Source: Desmodesmus armatus
Taxonomy: Eukaryota; Chlorophyta; Chlorophyceae; Sphaeropleales; Scenedesmaceae
DNA: 64,000 nt
Assembly: GCA_007449985.2 (NCBI GenBank)
Contig: VIIQ02000063.1
Span: 78,905 to 142,904 of the forward strand
Direction of reading: 5' to 3'
Below are positions 35,901-47,749 of the stretch, in pieces. A program made the position numbers and the translations under genes. Below the pieces are notes generated by a model that did not search any database, was not told the origin of the DNA, and saw only the letters and a program-made list of their open reading frames with translations. How positions within the stretch are numbered: the stretch's first letter is position 1; each line of letters starts with the position of its first letter.

Positions 35901-38900
35901 CAACAGTCACAGCAGCACGGGAAACAGCACACAGGGCAGCATGGCAGTGATATTCATAATGCTGCATAGTGTGGCGTGCTGCTGACATGGCAGCATAGGA
36001 GTGTTAGGAGCATAAGAGGAGGAGGGTGCAGCATCCTGTCAAGACACAGTGGAACCACCAGTGCCGTTGGTGCTGCAATCAGTGTTTGCAGGACAGCAAC
36101 ACCAAACACCACATGCAGCACTGTCGCTGGCGGGCGCGGCGCTTTGATGAGTGGGGCGTTAACAGATGCGCAGGCTACCTCTGTCCCTTGCCACACACTC
36201 GCACTTGCGCCTCCCCACTCAGTCTCTCCCTTACACCATGCAGAGCACACCCACGCCACATCCCAGGGGCCTATACTGAAGGAGGAAAGTGCCCGCTGCA
36301 TCCGCCACAGGCAGCGCGCCCTGTGCATGCACTGTTGTCCTAAGTTTGCCAGCCCAGCGAACCCACTACCTGCTTGCCTCTTGGCCTGCCATACCTGCCA
36401 GGCGTCCTCTGTACACGCACAAGCAAGCACTCTATGCTCCGCACCGCTCCGCAGCTACTGTTAGCAGCACCGCATGACATGCCCACCATCCACCCGCCCA
36501 CCCACCCATCAACATGAACAGCGCACCTGTGCGGTCTCAAAGCACAGCAGGCTGCTGAACGTCTTGGTGTAGTCAAACACCCGAGGAAAAGGCCCAGCCG
36601 CAAGCTCAACCGTCCCGGGGGCCCCTGTGCCAGCCTTGAACCCTATCTCTGGATCCGTCACCAGCCAGCCCCCTGGTGGGTGGAACCGGGTCCAATCAAA
36701 TCGCGGCCAGTCGTTGTCTGTGAGCGTTGCAGTGCCCGATTGTTCTCTGGACTCGAAGTCAACAGACGTAGGGGGCTGGATTCGGTGGCCGTTCCACCCG
36801 CGGCTCCGTTGGAGTAGAAGCACCTGGCTTCAAGCATGCCTGAGGCCTGCAGATGTCAGGAGAAAACAGGCAAGCAGTAGTGGCAGAGAGTGCAGGGTTG
36901 GACTGAGGTAACAGGGTCAGGGTGGAGAGCTGAGCAGCACCTAGCCAACCCTGCAGAAAGCGAAGCTGTACATGGTGCGGGGTTGAGGGTTTGATGTAGT
37001 GAGCAACAGCCCCGCAGCTCCCCGGGCCCCCCAGGTGCGGGTTGGGATGCGCATGCGCATGGAAGAAACATCCATCCTGCCGACTAAGCACCCTTCAGCC
37101 TTACGCACTGCAACCACAGCAGGAGCCCCACACATCTGACAGCCTAAACTTCCACGGCCGCTGCGCTATTGATCACAAGCGCACTGAAGACACACCCACC
37201 CTTAATTTGAATACGTCAACCCCATCCACTGTAGCCACAGCAGCAGCCCTAACACCTGACTGCCTCAGGCCCACCCGCTGCCAGGGGGCCCCCGCACTGC
37301 TGAGCAGTACGAAGTTAGCTCCCTCTGCTGCTGCTGCCACTGCTGCGTCCACTGAGGTAACCAGCCTGCCCAGCAGTAAGGGTCACTGCTGCATCTTGCG
37401 CGCAACCACCAGCACTGCACATGAGAAGCATTCACTCTGCCCACTACGCCCACACCAGCCCCACATGGGTGCACCCACGACACCCACAGCAGCAGCCCTA
37501 CACACATCTACTGCGCGCCGCCCCCTGCCCCCCGCACTTTCAGACTTGCAGCCCCAACAGACTTGCGGACCACTGGCCCCTGCATACCACTGCTGCTCTG
37601 CAGTACACAGCAGAAGCCTCCCACCCTGTCCCCTAAGCACATAGCAGCTCTGAGCACAGCAGCAGCCCTGGAAACTGCCCTAGCACCAGTAAACCTTGCT
37701 ACTACTGCACTTCCAGCACTGAAGCCCCTCCACCCAGGACCCCTTGCGCTGCGGTGCGGCATTGCACAGCCGCCACCCTGTCCCCTAAGCACACAGCAGC
37801 CCTTAGCACCGCAGCGGCCCTCGAAACACCCCTACATACCTGACGCTGCCCTGGTGTGGCCTGTGCAGGCACCTTCGGCCACTTCACTTCAGTCCCGGCA
37901 AACCTGGCTACTGTCTCGCCCTGCTGGAACACCCTGTTGGCCAGGGAAGTCTTCCCGCCGGCCTCGAAGATGTCCACGTGCCTTAGCTGGAGAGGTGGCG
38001 GTGGCGCAGGCGTTTTGTCAGGCTGTACATTTTGCAGCTGTCCGGGTCCAGCACCGGCTGGCGGTTGAACGAGCGGTAAAACCCCTGGATTTGCATCCAA
38101 GGGTTGCTGTCCGTCTGGCTGTACGGCTGTTGGAGGTCCTCCAAGCCTTCCGGGTCCGACCACTGGGAGTCCCACTGGGGTATTGTCATTTAGTGGGGCA
38201 TCCAGACCAAGGATATCATCTTCAAATTGCTGGAGGGCCCTGCTGAACCTTGCAGGCCAAGAGAGGATCTTACGAAGCCTCAGCCTTCCGGGGGGCGCTC
38301 CTTGATGATGGACGCCGGGCTGCAGCACAGCACAGCACGGCACAGCACAACAACAGCGCAGCAGGTCAGCGGCAGCAGGGGCAGCGCATATCGTTGATGC
38401 ATGGTTTGGAGCCAATCACTCCATCCTAGCATGACAGTTGACTGAGTGTATCGTCTGTTGGGCCATGCCGGCCACGGGTGTCATCACCTGCCGTATGCTG
38501 CGCAACTTGTTCAGCGGTAGTGCTGCTCATAAGGCCAGAAAGCACTCCCGTACCTTCATGAATTGGTCGTCAGTGTGCTGGATTGCAACACCCTGTGGAG
38601 GCAGTTGAAGTGCTGCTGCCACGGCTGCGGCCTGCACAGCTGCTGCCGTGGCTACAACACCATCATCGACAGGTTGACCTTGTGCTGGTTGTGCCTGGGG
38701 CTGGGTGGGGCAGGTCACAGTAAATGTCAGAGTGGCTTCGGGAGGTCTTGACAGGACCCTGTTGACTGTGGTTGTGTAAGGGATCTCCAACACGTTGCCC
38801 CGCGCAACCTGGATGACAGTAACACAGCAGATTTAGACCACAGCACAGCACAGCACAGCACACAGGGACGCGAGCTGCATCAACAAGGAGGCGTATTTAG

Positions 38901-39521
38901 GCTTGTTTGCCTCCCTGCATTCAGACTGGTGCTGCCGCTGCTGCAGACAACTGCATCGATGCTTGAGGGTGCCCCACTCTCTGCTGGCTGTCCCTTGCCA
39001 TCTGCCCTGCACAGCAGGGTGCATCGCCTGCTGCTGCTGCTGCGCTAGACGCACTTCCAAAGCAACTGGCCTGCTTTGCCAAGCCTGTTTGAACGCATTT
39101 GACAGCTGTCCCATCCTGCACAGCACAAATGGGCATAACTCACTTTGAAATCCGCTGTTGCCACGGAGCCACCTGCCCCTGGCACCTGGGCTCCAGCACC
39201 GCCCACTGTCTTTGTGACAGTCCACTCGTATGCATACGTCACAAACGTCTGAGCATTATCGAAAGTAACAGTGGCACCCTGTCCATGTGCTGTTGACAGC
39301 AGGGTTGCCAGCACTGCGCGCAGTTGGTGGCAGTACAGTTGGTTGAGGGCAGCAGAGCAACTCAACAGCAGCGCTAACAGGCTCTGGCTGAGCTGATCAG
39401 GAGCAATCAACGCTTTTGGTGTGATCTGGTGTGCGTTTGATGCATGCTTGCCCAGTCATTACATACCTGCAAGAAGGAGCCACACCAACGCCAAGGGTGC
39501 AGTTGGTGCTGGCCTCTCCAT
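32910..39521 (-). CDS. secreted Pro-rich wall-type protein with repeated beta-sandwich-like domains (one frameshift)
   Basis: Eight exons: 39467-39521, 39144-39313, 38554-38808, 37840-38319, 36527-36823, 34819-35832, 33451-34490 and 32910-33068, about 1,156 residues. Exons 1 and 2 together encode a signal peptide (LALVWLLLAVLATLLSTAHG). Similar domains recur: YAYEWTVTKTV with FTVTCP, then PRFDWTRF, VYDWTHAITTTPASIQV and FTWDISSTVTPAKQTI. Each starts with an aromatic-x-W motif and continues in alternating beta-strand pattern with paired Cys. This resembles repeated surface-protein sandwich domains (DUF11-like), but I cannot name the family. A PPPPSPPPP spacer and a long (PV)n stretch, likely hydroxyproline-glycosylated, lie in exon 7. 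All phases match except one missing base near 33710-33716 (CCTCCTC on plus): the frame shifts inside a domain and then continues sensibly to a canonical donor. The likely place of action is the cell wall. Confidence 0.75.
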
Positions 39522-40257
39522 TCTGTGCTGCTGTCTCCCCGAGGAGGCCGCTCAGCCTGACCGAAGGCCTTGTATCTGCTGTTGTTGCTGTCACAGGTTT
39601 TGATCTGAGGTCGTGCGGCGCTTGATCGCAATTCAGAGAACAGGAGCGCTGCTGCAACTGGCAGCAGCTTTGTCGACCGCGCACGGCGTTACCGGCAACG
39701 TTGCCCTTACGAAAGGATCAAAGACGTCTGGACGCACACATTTGCTCAGTTCACGCCCTCAATGCCGCTCCGGACAGTCTTCAACCTCGGTTTCAACCTC
39801 AGCAAAACGGAACCTGGCCCACTTCTCAGATCGCTTCAACAAGTAGTGCGAAACTTATTAAGTGGTAAGAAAAAAGGCCTCAGAACCACCGCTGCGTGAT
39901 TCAGTGCGTGCTAGGTTGTTCGGCCCGCTGGTCACTGAGTCACTTATGATCTCACTGGGGCTCCCCTCACATCATTGTGGGCAACAGAAGGGACCAGTCT
40001 CCTCAGGATTGAGAATCATTGACTTACTAACCATGTCCTGCACTTCGATCGCACTGTGAATCCAGCAGCAGCATGCTGCGCAGCCCTGCGCAGCCAGCAC
40101 CACCTGCAACCAAGCCCACAAGCCTGCTGAAGCATGTGCATGATGCTGTGAGCCTGCTGCTTTGCTTCTTGCTTGTTACCTTCACATGTGGTGGCTACTC
40201 CAACTCCTTGTCAAGCAGCTGTCATACAGGGGCGGTTCACGGAGAGTTAGGGAAAGT
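39522..40257. promoter_or_regulatory. intergenic region upstream of the wall-protein gene
   Basis: Should contain the promoter of the minus-strand wall-protein gene. On the plus strand one frame from 39609 to 39899 reads like protein (VWTHTFAQFTPSMPLRTVF) but has no upstream ATG and no known motif. Confidence 0.4.
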
Positions 40258-40321
40258 GTGCGGACCACTGGCGGACCTAAGCGGACCCTCAGGCAATGAC
40301 CGGTGCGGACCTGTGCGGACT
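40258..40321 (+). repeat. left GCGGAC iteron array (five copies)
   Basis: GCGGAC occurs at 40260, 40271, 40281, 40305 and 40315, all in the same orientation, at intervals of 11, 10, 24 and 10 bases. Three copies are extended to GTGCGGAC. The array lies about 330 bases beyond the stop codon of the recombinase-like gene. The right array (46476-46532) has the same word mainly in the opposite orientation. Confidence 0.8.
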
Positions 40322-40489
40322 CCCTGCCCCCACCATGACTGGCTCATGCCTTAGCACCCCCTCCTCAATGCCCTCACACCCCCCCAGTGCTGGACTGCAT
40401 TTGGCCGCTCACAGCAGACAGTCACCCAGTAAACCTGACGTGGCACCAAAGCACAAGCAATGATATATGCAGCGCGTTCGATCATTAAT

Positions 40490-40494
40490 TTACA
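40490..40494 (-). terminator. TGTAA polyadenylation motif
   Basis: TGTAA on the minus strand about 155 bases after the stop codon of the recombinase-like gene, a normal distance. Confidence 0.6.
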
Positions 40495-40524
40495 ACAGAA
40501 ACAATACTGCAACTGGTAAGGGGC

Positions 40525-40538
40525 TATGCGGACGCATA
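40525..40538. repeat. palindrome containing GCGGAC
   Basis: TATGCGGACGCATA is an inverted repeat with a two-base centre and contains one further GCGGAC. It lies between the left array and the stop codon. Confidence 0.75.
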
Positions 40539-40649
40539 ACATCAACGACTGAAGGATCGATCAAACTCGGTGATCACAACAACAACTTCAAGATCAGCCA
40601 ACGACCAACTTGCACCACAACCTGGCATCTTGCGCCCCCAAAACAATTA

Positions 40650-41254
40650 TTAACAACGTGTTGCCGGCCCACAACCCCTGCTCCTTTGGTTGGCCCTGCC
40701 AGCCCTGCTGCCAGCCCTGGCCCTCGCCCGCGGCGGCTGCTGCTCCTGTGCCTCCCCTGCTGCCCCCTCCTCCCCCTCCCCCTGCACCTGCTGCCGGCGC
40801 CGCTTGGGCCTGCCGGGCCGTGCAGCACCAGCAGCTGCAGCTGCCTGGCCAGCAGCTGCCAGGCCGCTGCTGCTGTCACTCTCTGCTGCCACCTTGGTGC
40901 CCTTCTTCTTGAGGTACTTGGTGAAGTAAGCCGAGGGCTTCATCTTGTACTCCAAGTCCAGCGCTGCTGCTGCATCTGCGTAGCTGGCGATGTCATCGGC
41001 ACTGTGTGCTGCTGTCAGCTGCTTGGCCCTGCCCTTCACAACTCCCCAGAGCATCCTGTGGTCGCTCCAGCGGCGCTTGTCACACCCCTTGCGCCAGCTG
41101 GAGCCTACCTTCTCAAGCTCTATCCGTGTCTGGCTGTAGCCGGGGGCCTGCTCATCAGTGTACCAGCTGGTGTACTGCCGGAAGGTGGAGAAGGCGCTCA
41201 TTGCAGGCACAGGGCCAGGCTCAGCCACGCTGCTCTCGCCCCCAGCTGCGTCCC

Positions 41255-41289
<35 letters not shown>

Positions 41290-42231
41290 CCTGCAGCAGG
41301 AGGTATCTGCTGCATGCCTGCCCCAGGTGGCGCTGGCCCCAACATGCCTCCCAAACCCTGACCTCCCTGCTGCTCTGAGAGCTTTCCTACGATGTAATCC
41401 CCCAATGCCACCATGACCTGCGCTGAGCGTCCCATGTCTGACCTGTAGCCAAGCGCTGCTGCTGTCGCAGGCAACCTGCTGATGGTGGGCTCCAGGAACC
41501 CAAAGGGGTTGCCACTCAGCTGCAGGGCGGGCTGCTGAAGAGCAGCAGCAGCTTGCAAGACAGACTGCTGCTGCTGCTGCTCCTGCTGCAAACCAGCCCG
41601 TGCATTGCTGGCCACCTGCTGCTCAAGGCTATTCAGCAGTGCGAGCCCTTCTGGGCCAACATGCGACCGCAGCTGCTGCAGCAAAGCAGCAGTCGCCTGC
41701 TGCTGCTGTCCCTGCTGTTCCTGCTGCGGCAGCTGCTGTGGCGGCTGCTGGAAGACGTGCTGCTGCTGCTGCTGCTGCGGCAGCTGCTGAAAGAGCTGCT
41801 GCTGTGCATGGAGTGGCCAGCCTGCAGCCGCTGCTGCTGCTGTAGCTGCTGTGGGACCAGGCTGCTGCCAGAGCTGCTGGTTGCCCATGGAATGGCCAGG
41901 CTGCAGCCGCGGCTGCTGCTGCTTCAGCTGCTGTGGGACCAGACCTGCACGCCAAGGCTGTGCGGCACACATGCCAGCAATGTGCTGCTGCTGTTGCTGC
42001 TCCTCCTCCTCACCCAGCCACCAGCTGTGGGTGTGATCACCAGGGGAGACGGCTGCGCGAGCAGCAAACTGTGAGCGAGGCCTCATCCCCCCTGCCGGTG
42101 AGTAAAACATGGGGCTGCTGACCATCTGCTGCTGGTGGCCTGGCTCTTCAACCTCATACATCTGCATGATGTCAGCTGCCTCCTGCCTGCTGTGCTGTGC
42201 TGGACCCTGCTGCTGCTGTTGGCGTGGGCGG

Positions 42232-42265
<34 letters not shown>

Positions 42266-42754
42266 GCGGTGGCTGCCGCTGCCGCAACACACGGGCTTGC
42301 CCCTCGGGCATGTCTTCTGGCTCCTGCACATGCACAAATGGCATACATGCAGAGGTGATGAGCATTGTCAGCACTTTGCCGGCCCAGGTGTGATTGAAAA
42401 GCGGTGATCTTCTCAGGCAGCACAACTGAGTTTGAATAGCTGGTAGGCACGCGCCTGCTGTCTCTGCAGAAGAAACCCGTGTGAAGTGCACTCCCGCTCA
42501 CCTCGCTTTCTGCTGCCGGCGCCTCCTCACTTGCCCCATCTGCCTCTGCTGCTGCCTCTTCCTCAGCAGCAACAAGCTCCTCCCGCTGCTGCTGCAGTTC
42601 TGCCAACTGTGCAGCACTGAGGCCATCTGGGCCACACTTCAGCTGCTGCAGGATAGCAGCCAGTTCCTCTTCTTCAGAGACTGGCTGCTGCTGCCTCTGC
42701 TGCTGCAATCCGACCTGGCCATGGCTGCTGCCTGCAGCTGCTGGTGGCGGCTCG

Positions 42755-42794
<40 letters not shown>

Positions 42795-43608
42795 GTGGTG
42801 ACGACTCGGCGGCTGCAGCCGCAGTCGCCGTAGTGCTGCTGGCCTGCAGCTGCTTCTGTGCCTCTTGACGCAGCTCCAGCAGGCCCTGCTGCAACTGCTG
42901 CTGCATGTCTGTGACACCCTGAAGGGCCATGCCCAGCATCTCCTTCTCAGTCACAGGCTTGTCCACCCAAATGGCACCACTGTCCTTGGCCAGCTTGAAG
43001 CGCCGCATCTGGTCCCTGGATAATCCACAACACAACAGCAGTGGCAGGAACAGTGGCAAAGCAGCGCACTCCAAAAATTGCAAGCACAGCATGTGTAAAC
43101 ACCATGGGTTGCACGTAGGGGCATGTACAAAGCCTATGGCCCTTACCCCCCCCCCCCTGCATCTGCTTGTGTGCTGTCAATCTTACCTGACTAGTGCTGC
43201 CTGTGGTCCCTTCAGCAGCAGGTTGTAGACAGGGTTGTTGGTGTACTTGGTGGGCCTGTCAGGGTCTGTCACCACCTCCAGGAAGTCCTGCCACACCACG
43301 CCTGCCAGGTATGGCAACAGGTCTGCCATGCCCCTTGCTGACACCGGCACTGGCCGCCCAGCGGCATCTGCAGCTGCAATGCTGGCCCTGAAGGCAGCTG
43401 CACAGGGCAGCAGCAGGTCGATGATGGGCTGTGGTGTCAGGACCATGAGCGCAGGCCTCCAGTACTGGTCGTAGGGGTGGGCGTGCGGCCAGTTGCCCAT
43501 GACCAGCAGGGTCGAAGGCTTGAGGGCTGTCAGGAGGTACACCCTTGTCAACGAGTGCAAGCGCCAACCGCCAAAGCGGCAGGTGTCCTAGACACACATA
43601 CACACGCA

Positions 43609-43639
<31 letters not shown>

Positions 43640-46234
43640 ATAGCAGCAGCAGAGTGGCACTTTTGTGTGTGCAGCTGCATCACCAGGGCGTACAACATTA
43701 TCCTAGCTGAACGAGCATGCAGTATGCATCATAGCTACATGTGTAACAAGAATGCATGTCATGCCCATGTCTTGCCCCTCGCCCACTTGATCCCTCCAGT
43801 ACCCACCTCCTCAGGCACGCCTGCCTCGTCTGCTTTACGCACAGTGTGGTACCGGGGGGCATGTGTCACCTTCTTGATGCGTATGTCCAGGGCCATGTAG
43901 ATCTTTGCGAACCGTGCCCTGTGCCCGCCGTACGACAGGCTGCTGCTGAAATCCTTCCTGCCGGGCCAGATCTTCACAGTCAGGAAATCCCGGCTGCAGG
44001 GGTCAGGGAACACCTCACCACCCAGTGTGAAGCGGGTCACAAAGTAGCGGCCGAGGGCAGACTGCACATCTAGCAGCGGCTCCTTGTGCCTCAGGCAGCC
44101 CTTGGTGGCCAGCTTGCCACCTTGGTTCTTGCCAAAGGTCTGCAGGATGCCGATCACCCAGCAGTGTGCAGGCCCTGAAGACATGCAAGCAATAACAGCA
44201 GCAACATGTGTCAGAACCTGTGCCACAGGCTTGCAATCAACAGCGTGGCTGCAGCTAAGCAAAGCAAATCCCTTCTGATGAAAATACGTAATGAAGTTGG
44301 CATGCAGTATCTCACCTATGCAGGTGCGCAGCAAGGGTGGTGTGAGCTCACACAGCCGCCGCTCTCGCACGTCATCTCCCCTGCCTGCTGTGAAAGACAT
44401 GGCTAGCAGCATGCTCAGGTCCCTGGCGTCTATGGCCTTGGGAGAGGCCAGCGAGTGGTCAGCAATCTTCACAAGGTCGTCCCTGCGAATCACAGCACGA
44501 CAACAAGGGCGTGCACAGGGAAACAGCATAGGTCAGTGGGAGGCATGGGTAGATCTGCCACAGCATCTGCACAGCTGCTTTGGTGCATGCTTTGCGGTGA
44601 CAACACCACATTGCTGTTGACTGCACAGCTCCAGCATGCACCTCTCCTGCCCTTGAGCACATCTTAATTGGGATGTGGGAAGTGGCTGGCATGAGCGCTT
44701 GGAGCTTCATAGCTACAGGTTTGTATGTATGCATGCATGTAGGCATGTATGCAGGTGATGTAACCGTAAGCGCATCACTCACGTGCTGAAGGTGGATGCC
44801 AGGGTATTGTCCTGCGGGTCGAGGTGTTGCGGATCAATCTGCCCTGCCTGAAGCTTGCTGCGCGCCTGGCACTGCTTGTACACCTCAGCATACACTTCAT
44901 ATGCCAGCAGGCCGCGCTTGGGCATGATGCTGCCACTGCTGCCGCCCTTTGCACGCAGTTGCAGGCCACGGCCCCTGAACACCGCCTGCAGCATGCTGTG
45001 GACCCTCTTGAACATGGCAGTACCTTTGAAGTCTGCTGCCTCCTTGCCCTGCCACATCACAACACAACAACAAACATAAGTGTGTCAGTTGCAGCTGACA
45101 AGTGTCCAGGCGCTGCCTTGGCCTGTTGAGTGTACCCCATGCCGCTGTCACACCGGCAGTGCAGGTAAAGAGTTTAAGCCCAACACACACCACTTGACTT
45201 CCTCACCTTCAGGCCTGGGTGCCCCTCCAGTATGTACCAGGTCAGGAACCTGGCGGCCAGGTCAGGCCCATCTGAGCCGGACAGGGTTTCGTCAAAGGGG
45301 TTCTTGCGTCGCACGGGGGGCTGTCCAGCAGTCATCTGGAACTCGCAGAACGCCTGGAACACATACAGAGGCACCAAGCGCAAAGTCACTAAGGCGTGCA
45401 GCTAATGGCAAGATACATTGATGCAAGACATGCACATGCTTGTGACATGCACTATAGCCAACGGTCGCAAGTGTGGGGAGTGGGTGTGCTGTTCTACTCA
45501 GCCGCTGCCATTCTACTCAGCCGCTGCCATGCTGTGGGTGCCTGAGTTTGCGTGCACTCACCACAAGGTGCACGCGGAGGCCCTCATACTGGCCTGCAGT
45601 GTTGTTGTTCCCGGCCAGCCGTCGCTTCTCCACCAGCTGCTTCACCTCTGCTGGTGTGTATCTGCAGCAGTGCCAAGCATCAGGTGTGTTTTGGGTGTGC
45701 GTGCTGGCTGGAGGAACAAACACAAACGGAAGTTGTGAAATAGAATCAGCAACACTGCCTCAACACTTGTAAAGCAGCAACAGCAACACCATCACTGCCT
45801 GTCCCACTTTGCCAACACCACTAACAGACATGGAACCAACAGACATGGCACAGGCTGGCTGTCTGGCTGGCTCATTACCTTGCTGAGGCTTTTGGCTCCC
45901 TGCGTTGCTGGTGTGCATCTGCCTCCTGGTCTGACTCCTCCTGGCTGTCCTCCGACTCGTCGTAAAGGCCACCCAGGATGTCGTCAGCAAGCTCACTGTC
46001 TGCTGCTGTTGGGTCCCACTCGCCGTCCTCCAGGTCTTCCAGCAGGTCTTCCAGCAGCTCTGGGTCGCTGTCATCATCAAACTGCTGTGCTGCAGCTGCT
46101 TTTGGGGCCCTCTTGCGCTTTTGAGGAACGTGTGCATCGTGCTTGGCATCCTGCTCCTGCACCTGTGCTGCTGATGGCTTTGCAGTGCCTGCTTTGCTTG
46201 CAGGAGCTTGTTTGCCTTTGCTGCCCCGACCCAT
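40650..46234 (-). CDS. Crypton/Ndc10-type tyrosine-recombinase-like protein with GCR1_C-like domain and AT-hook
   Basis: Nine exons agree in phase and have no internal stop, 1,330 residues: 45879-46234, 45562-45661, 45207-45353, 44783-45048, 44316-44482, 43807-44174, 43187-43587, 42502-43015 and 40650-42323. Residues 1-118 are acidic (DDDSDPELLEDLLEDLEDGE). Residues about 150-600 resemble the Ndc10-II/Crypton tyrosine recombinase fold: SFTAGRGDDVRERRLCEL (R324/R329), THAPR giving HxxR (H450, R453), FGGW (W476) and a following Tyr (Y485 in TRVYLLT) at the place of the nucleophile. Poly-Gln and poly-Ala regions follow. Residues about 1155-1228 look like GCR1_C, a DNA-binding domain (IELEKVGSSWRKGCDKRRW). 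RPGRPKRRR near 1282 is an AT-hook. Recombinase plus GCR1_C is the hallmark of Crypton DNA transposons. It could be a live element or a domesticated nuclear protein. Confidence 0.8.
44682..44725 (+). repeat. dispersed repeat family 2, copy 1
   Basis: TGGCTGGCATGAGCGCTTGG, then AGCTTCATAGCTACAGGT, in an intron of the recombinase-like gene. Similar copies lie at 60861-60935 (minus) and 62421-62490 (plus); a weaker one lies near 18455. Confidence 0.65.
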
Positions 46235-46475
46235 GACAATCTTAAGGGTCTACATTAGCACGTAGAAGCGGGTAACCGAGCTGATATCGTCTCCACAGAT
46301 TGAACGTGCTGTTGTGATGGAGGTTATGATGGGACTCTAGGTGCCAGTTCACAACGATACGCGACGATACGGTGCACAAAGGAAAGCCTCAACATAGAAG
46401 GATAACATACGCAGCGCTGCAGCGTTCTCGTTACCCTCACAGGCATGTAACCTGCAAGTAACCGTTTTTGAAACT

Positions 46476-46532
46476 GTGCGGACTTTGACTAGGTCCGCAT
46501 GGGTCCGCCAGCCCATTGACCAAGGTCCGCAC
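46476..46532 (-). repeat. right GCGGAC iteron array (four copies)
   Basis: GTCCGC (GCGGAC on minus) occurs at 46493, 46503 and 46525, with intervals of 10 and 22 bases. One GTGCGGAC is on the plus strand at 46476. Read inward from its outer edge, the array starts GAAGTGCGGACC, close to GAAAGTGTGCGGACC at the left array. It lies about 240 bases upstream of the recombinase-like start codon. Confidence 0.8.
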
Positions 46533-47089
46533 TTCGCACTATAAGTACTAGTTATTGTCGGACACTCTCGGTCCCAGCGCTAGCAGCGCTTCAGCAGCTG
46601 CTGTCCCTTCCCAAGCTTGCAGTCAATTGAGCAAATGCTGTGCGTGGGTGGGATAGACACATGTGTGCATCATGCACAAGAAATAGTGGAGTTTGGGGGT
46701 GCATGCTAGCAGTGCTGTGTGACGGTGTCAGGCCTGTTGGCAGTGGCAGCTGACGTAGCAGCTGCTGTGCGCCCACCCCATCTTCCTGCCAAATTTTGTG
46801 CATGCATACAGTCACTGGTAGTTCTCTGGGTGACCCAAAGCATCCACACAAATAAAGGTTACATTCCCCGGCTCAACCACCATATGCAGCTCCCTCTCAT
46901 GCCATTGCACACCAGTGGGGAGAGTGTGCCGCCCAGCTCCCTCACTTGGAAACTCCCACACTGTGGGACAACCCCACAGGCTCGCACCACACTGACAGGC
47001 TCGCCTGACCCTTCCATCAAGGTGCACCAGCGGCGCAGTTACCACATACATGTCCCTGACTGCAACATGAACAAGGCAGCGTGAACAAG

Positions 47090-47380
47090 GCAGCCCACTG
47101 AGGGGGTTGCAGCACCTTCCCCCGCGGAAGCCAACCACAACAGCCAGCCAAGACGCATGTTGCGGGCCAGGAGTCAAACGTGAGTCAAACAATTGCTGTT
47201 GACGGCAACCAAAGGGGAGGGCCAACAAAGAGGGACAGCAGCCCACTGAGGGGGGTGCAGCCGATTGCGGCAGCCAACCACAACCGCCATCAGAGACCCA
47301 TGTTGCGAGTCAGACATCAACGTTGGTCACACGGTTGCTGTACGAGAGCACTCAATCAAAGGGGGCCAACAAAGAGGGAC
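47090..47380 (+). repeat. 144-bp imperfect tandem repeat, two units
   Basis: Shared blocks include GCAGCCCACTGAGGGG, GCCAACCACAAC, CATGTTGCG and GCCAACAAAGAGGGACAG. The last block recurs 144 bases apart (47227 and 47371). It is non-coding as far as I can see. Confidence 0.7.
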
Positions 47381-47749
47381 AGCTGTCAACCAAGATGGGG
47401 CAGCTGCCCAACACAGCCGGCCCACACCAAAGCTCAAACATCAACCAGAGAACACTGTACACAACCATCATACACGGCAGCAAACTGTGAGAGTGTGACA
47501 CTCTGCAGGCCAAAAGGCCCCCAACACCTGCTGGCTAATCATAGTAACAATATTTGCAGGCAGTAACACCCGTGGCACCTGCTGTGTTTTTGTTGTAACA
47601 ACAAGGTGCAGGCAATAAGGCCCACAACACCTGTGTCAGCACCCCCGCTGCCAAAACCCCAGGGTCCCCTATGCACTTTGCAGCGCAAACGACCCCTACT
47701 GCTGTACAGATCACACATCCTGCTGCCCTAACCACCCCTCCCCAGCACC

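Noticed and set aside
47080..47390. Possible CRISPR-like or regulatory repeat array
   Set aside because: Only two long imperfect units with no regular spacers; a simple tandem duplication.
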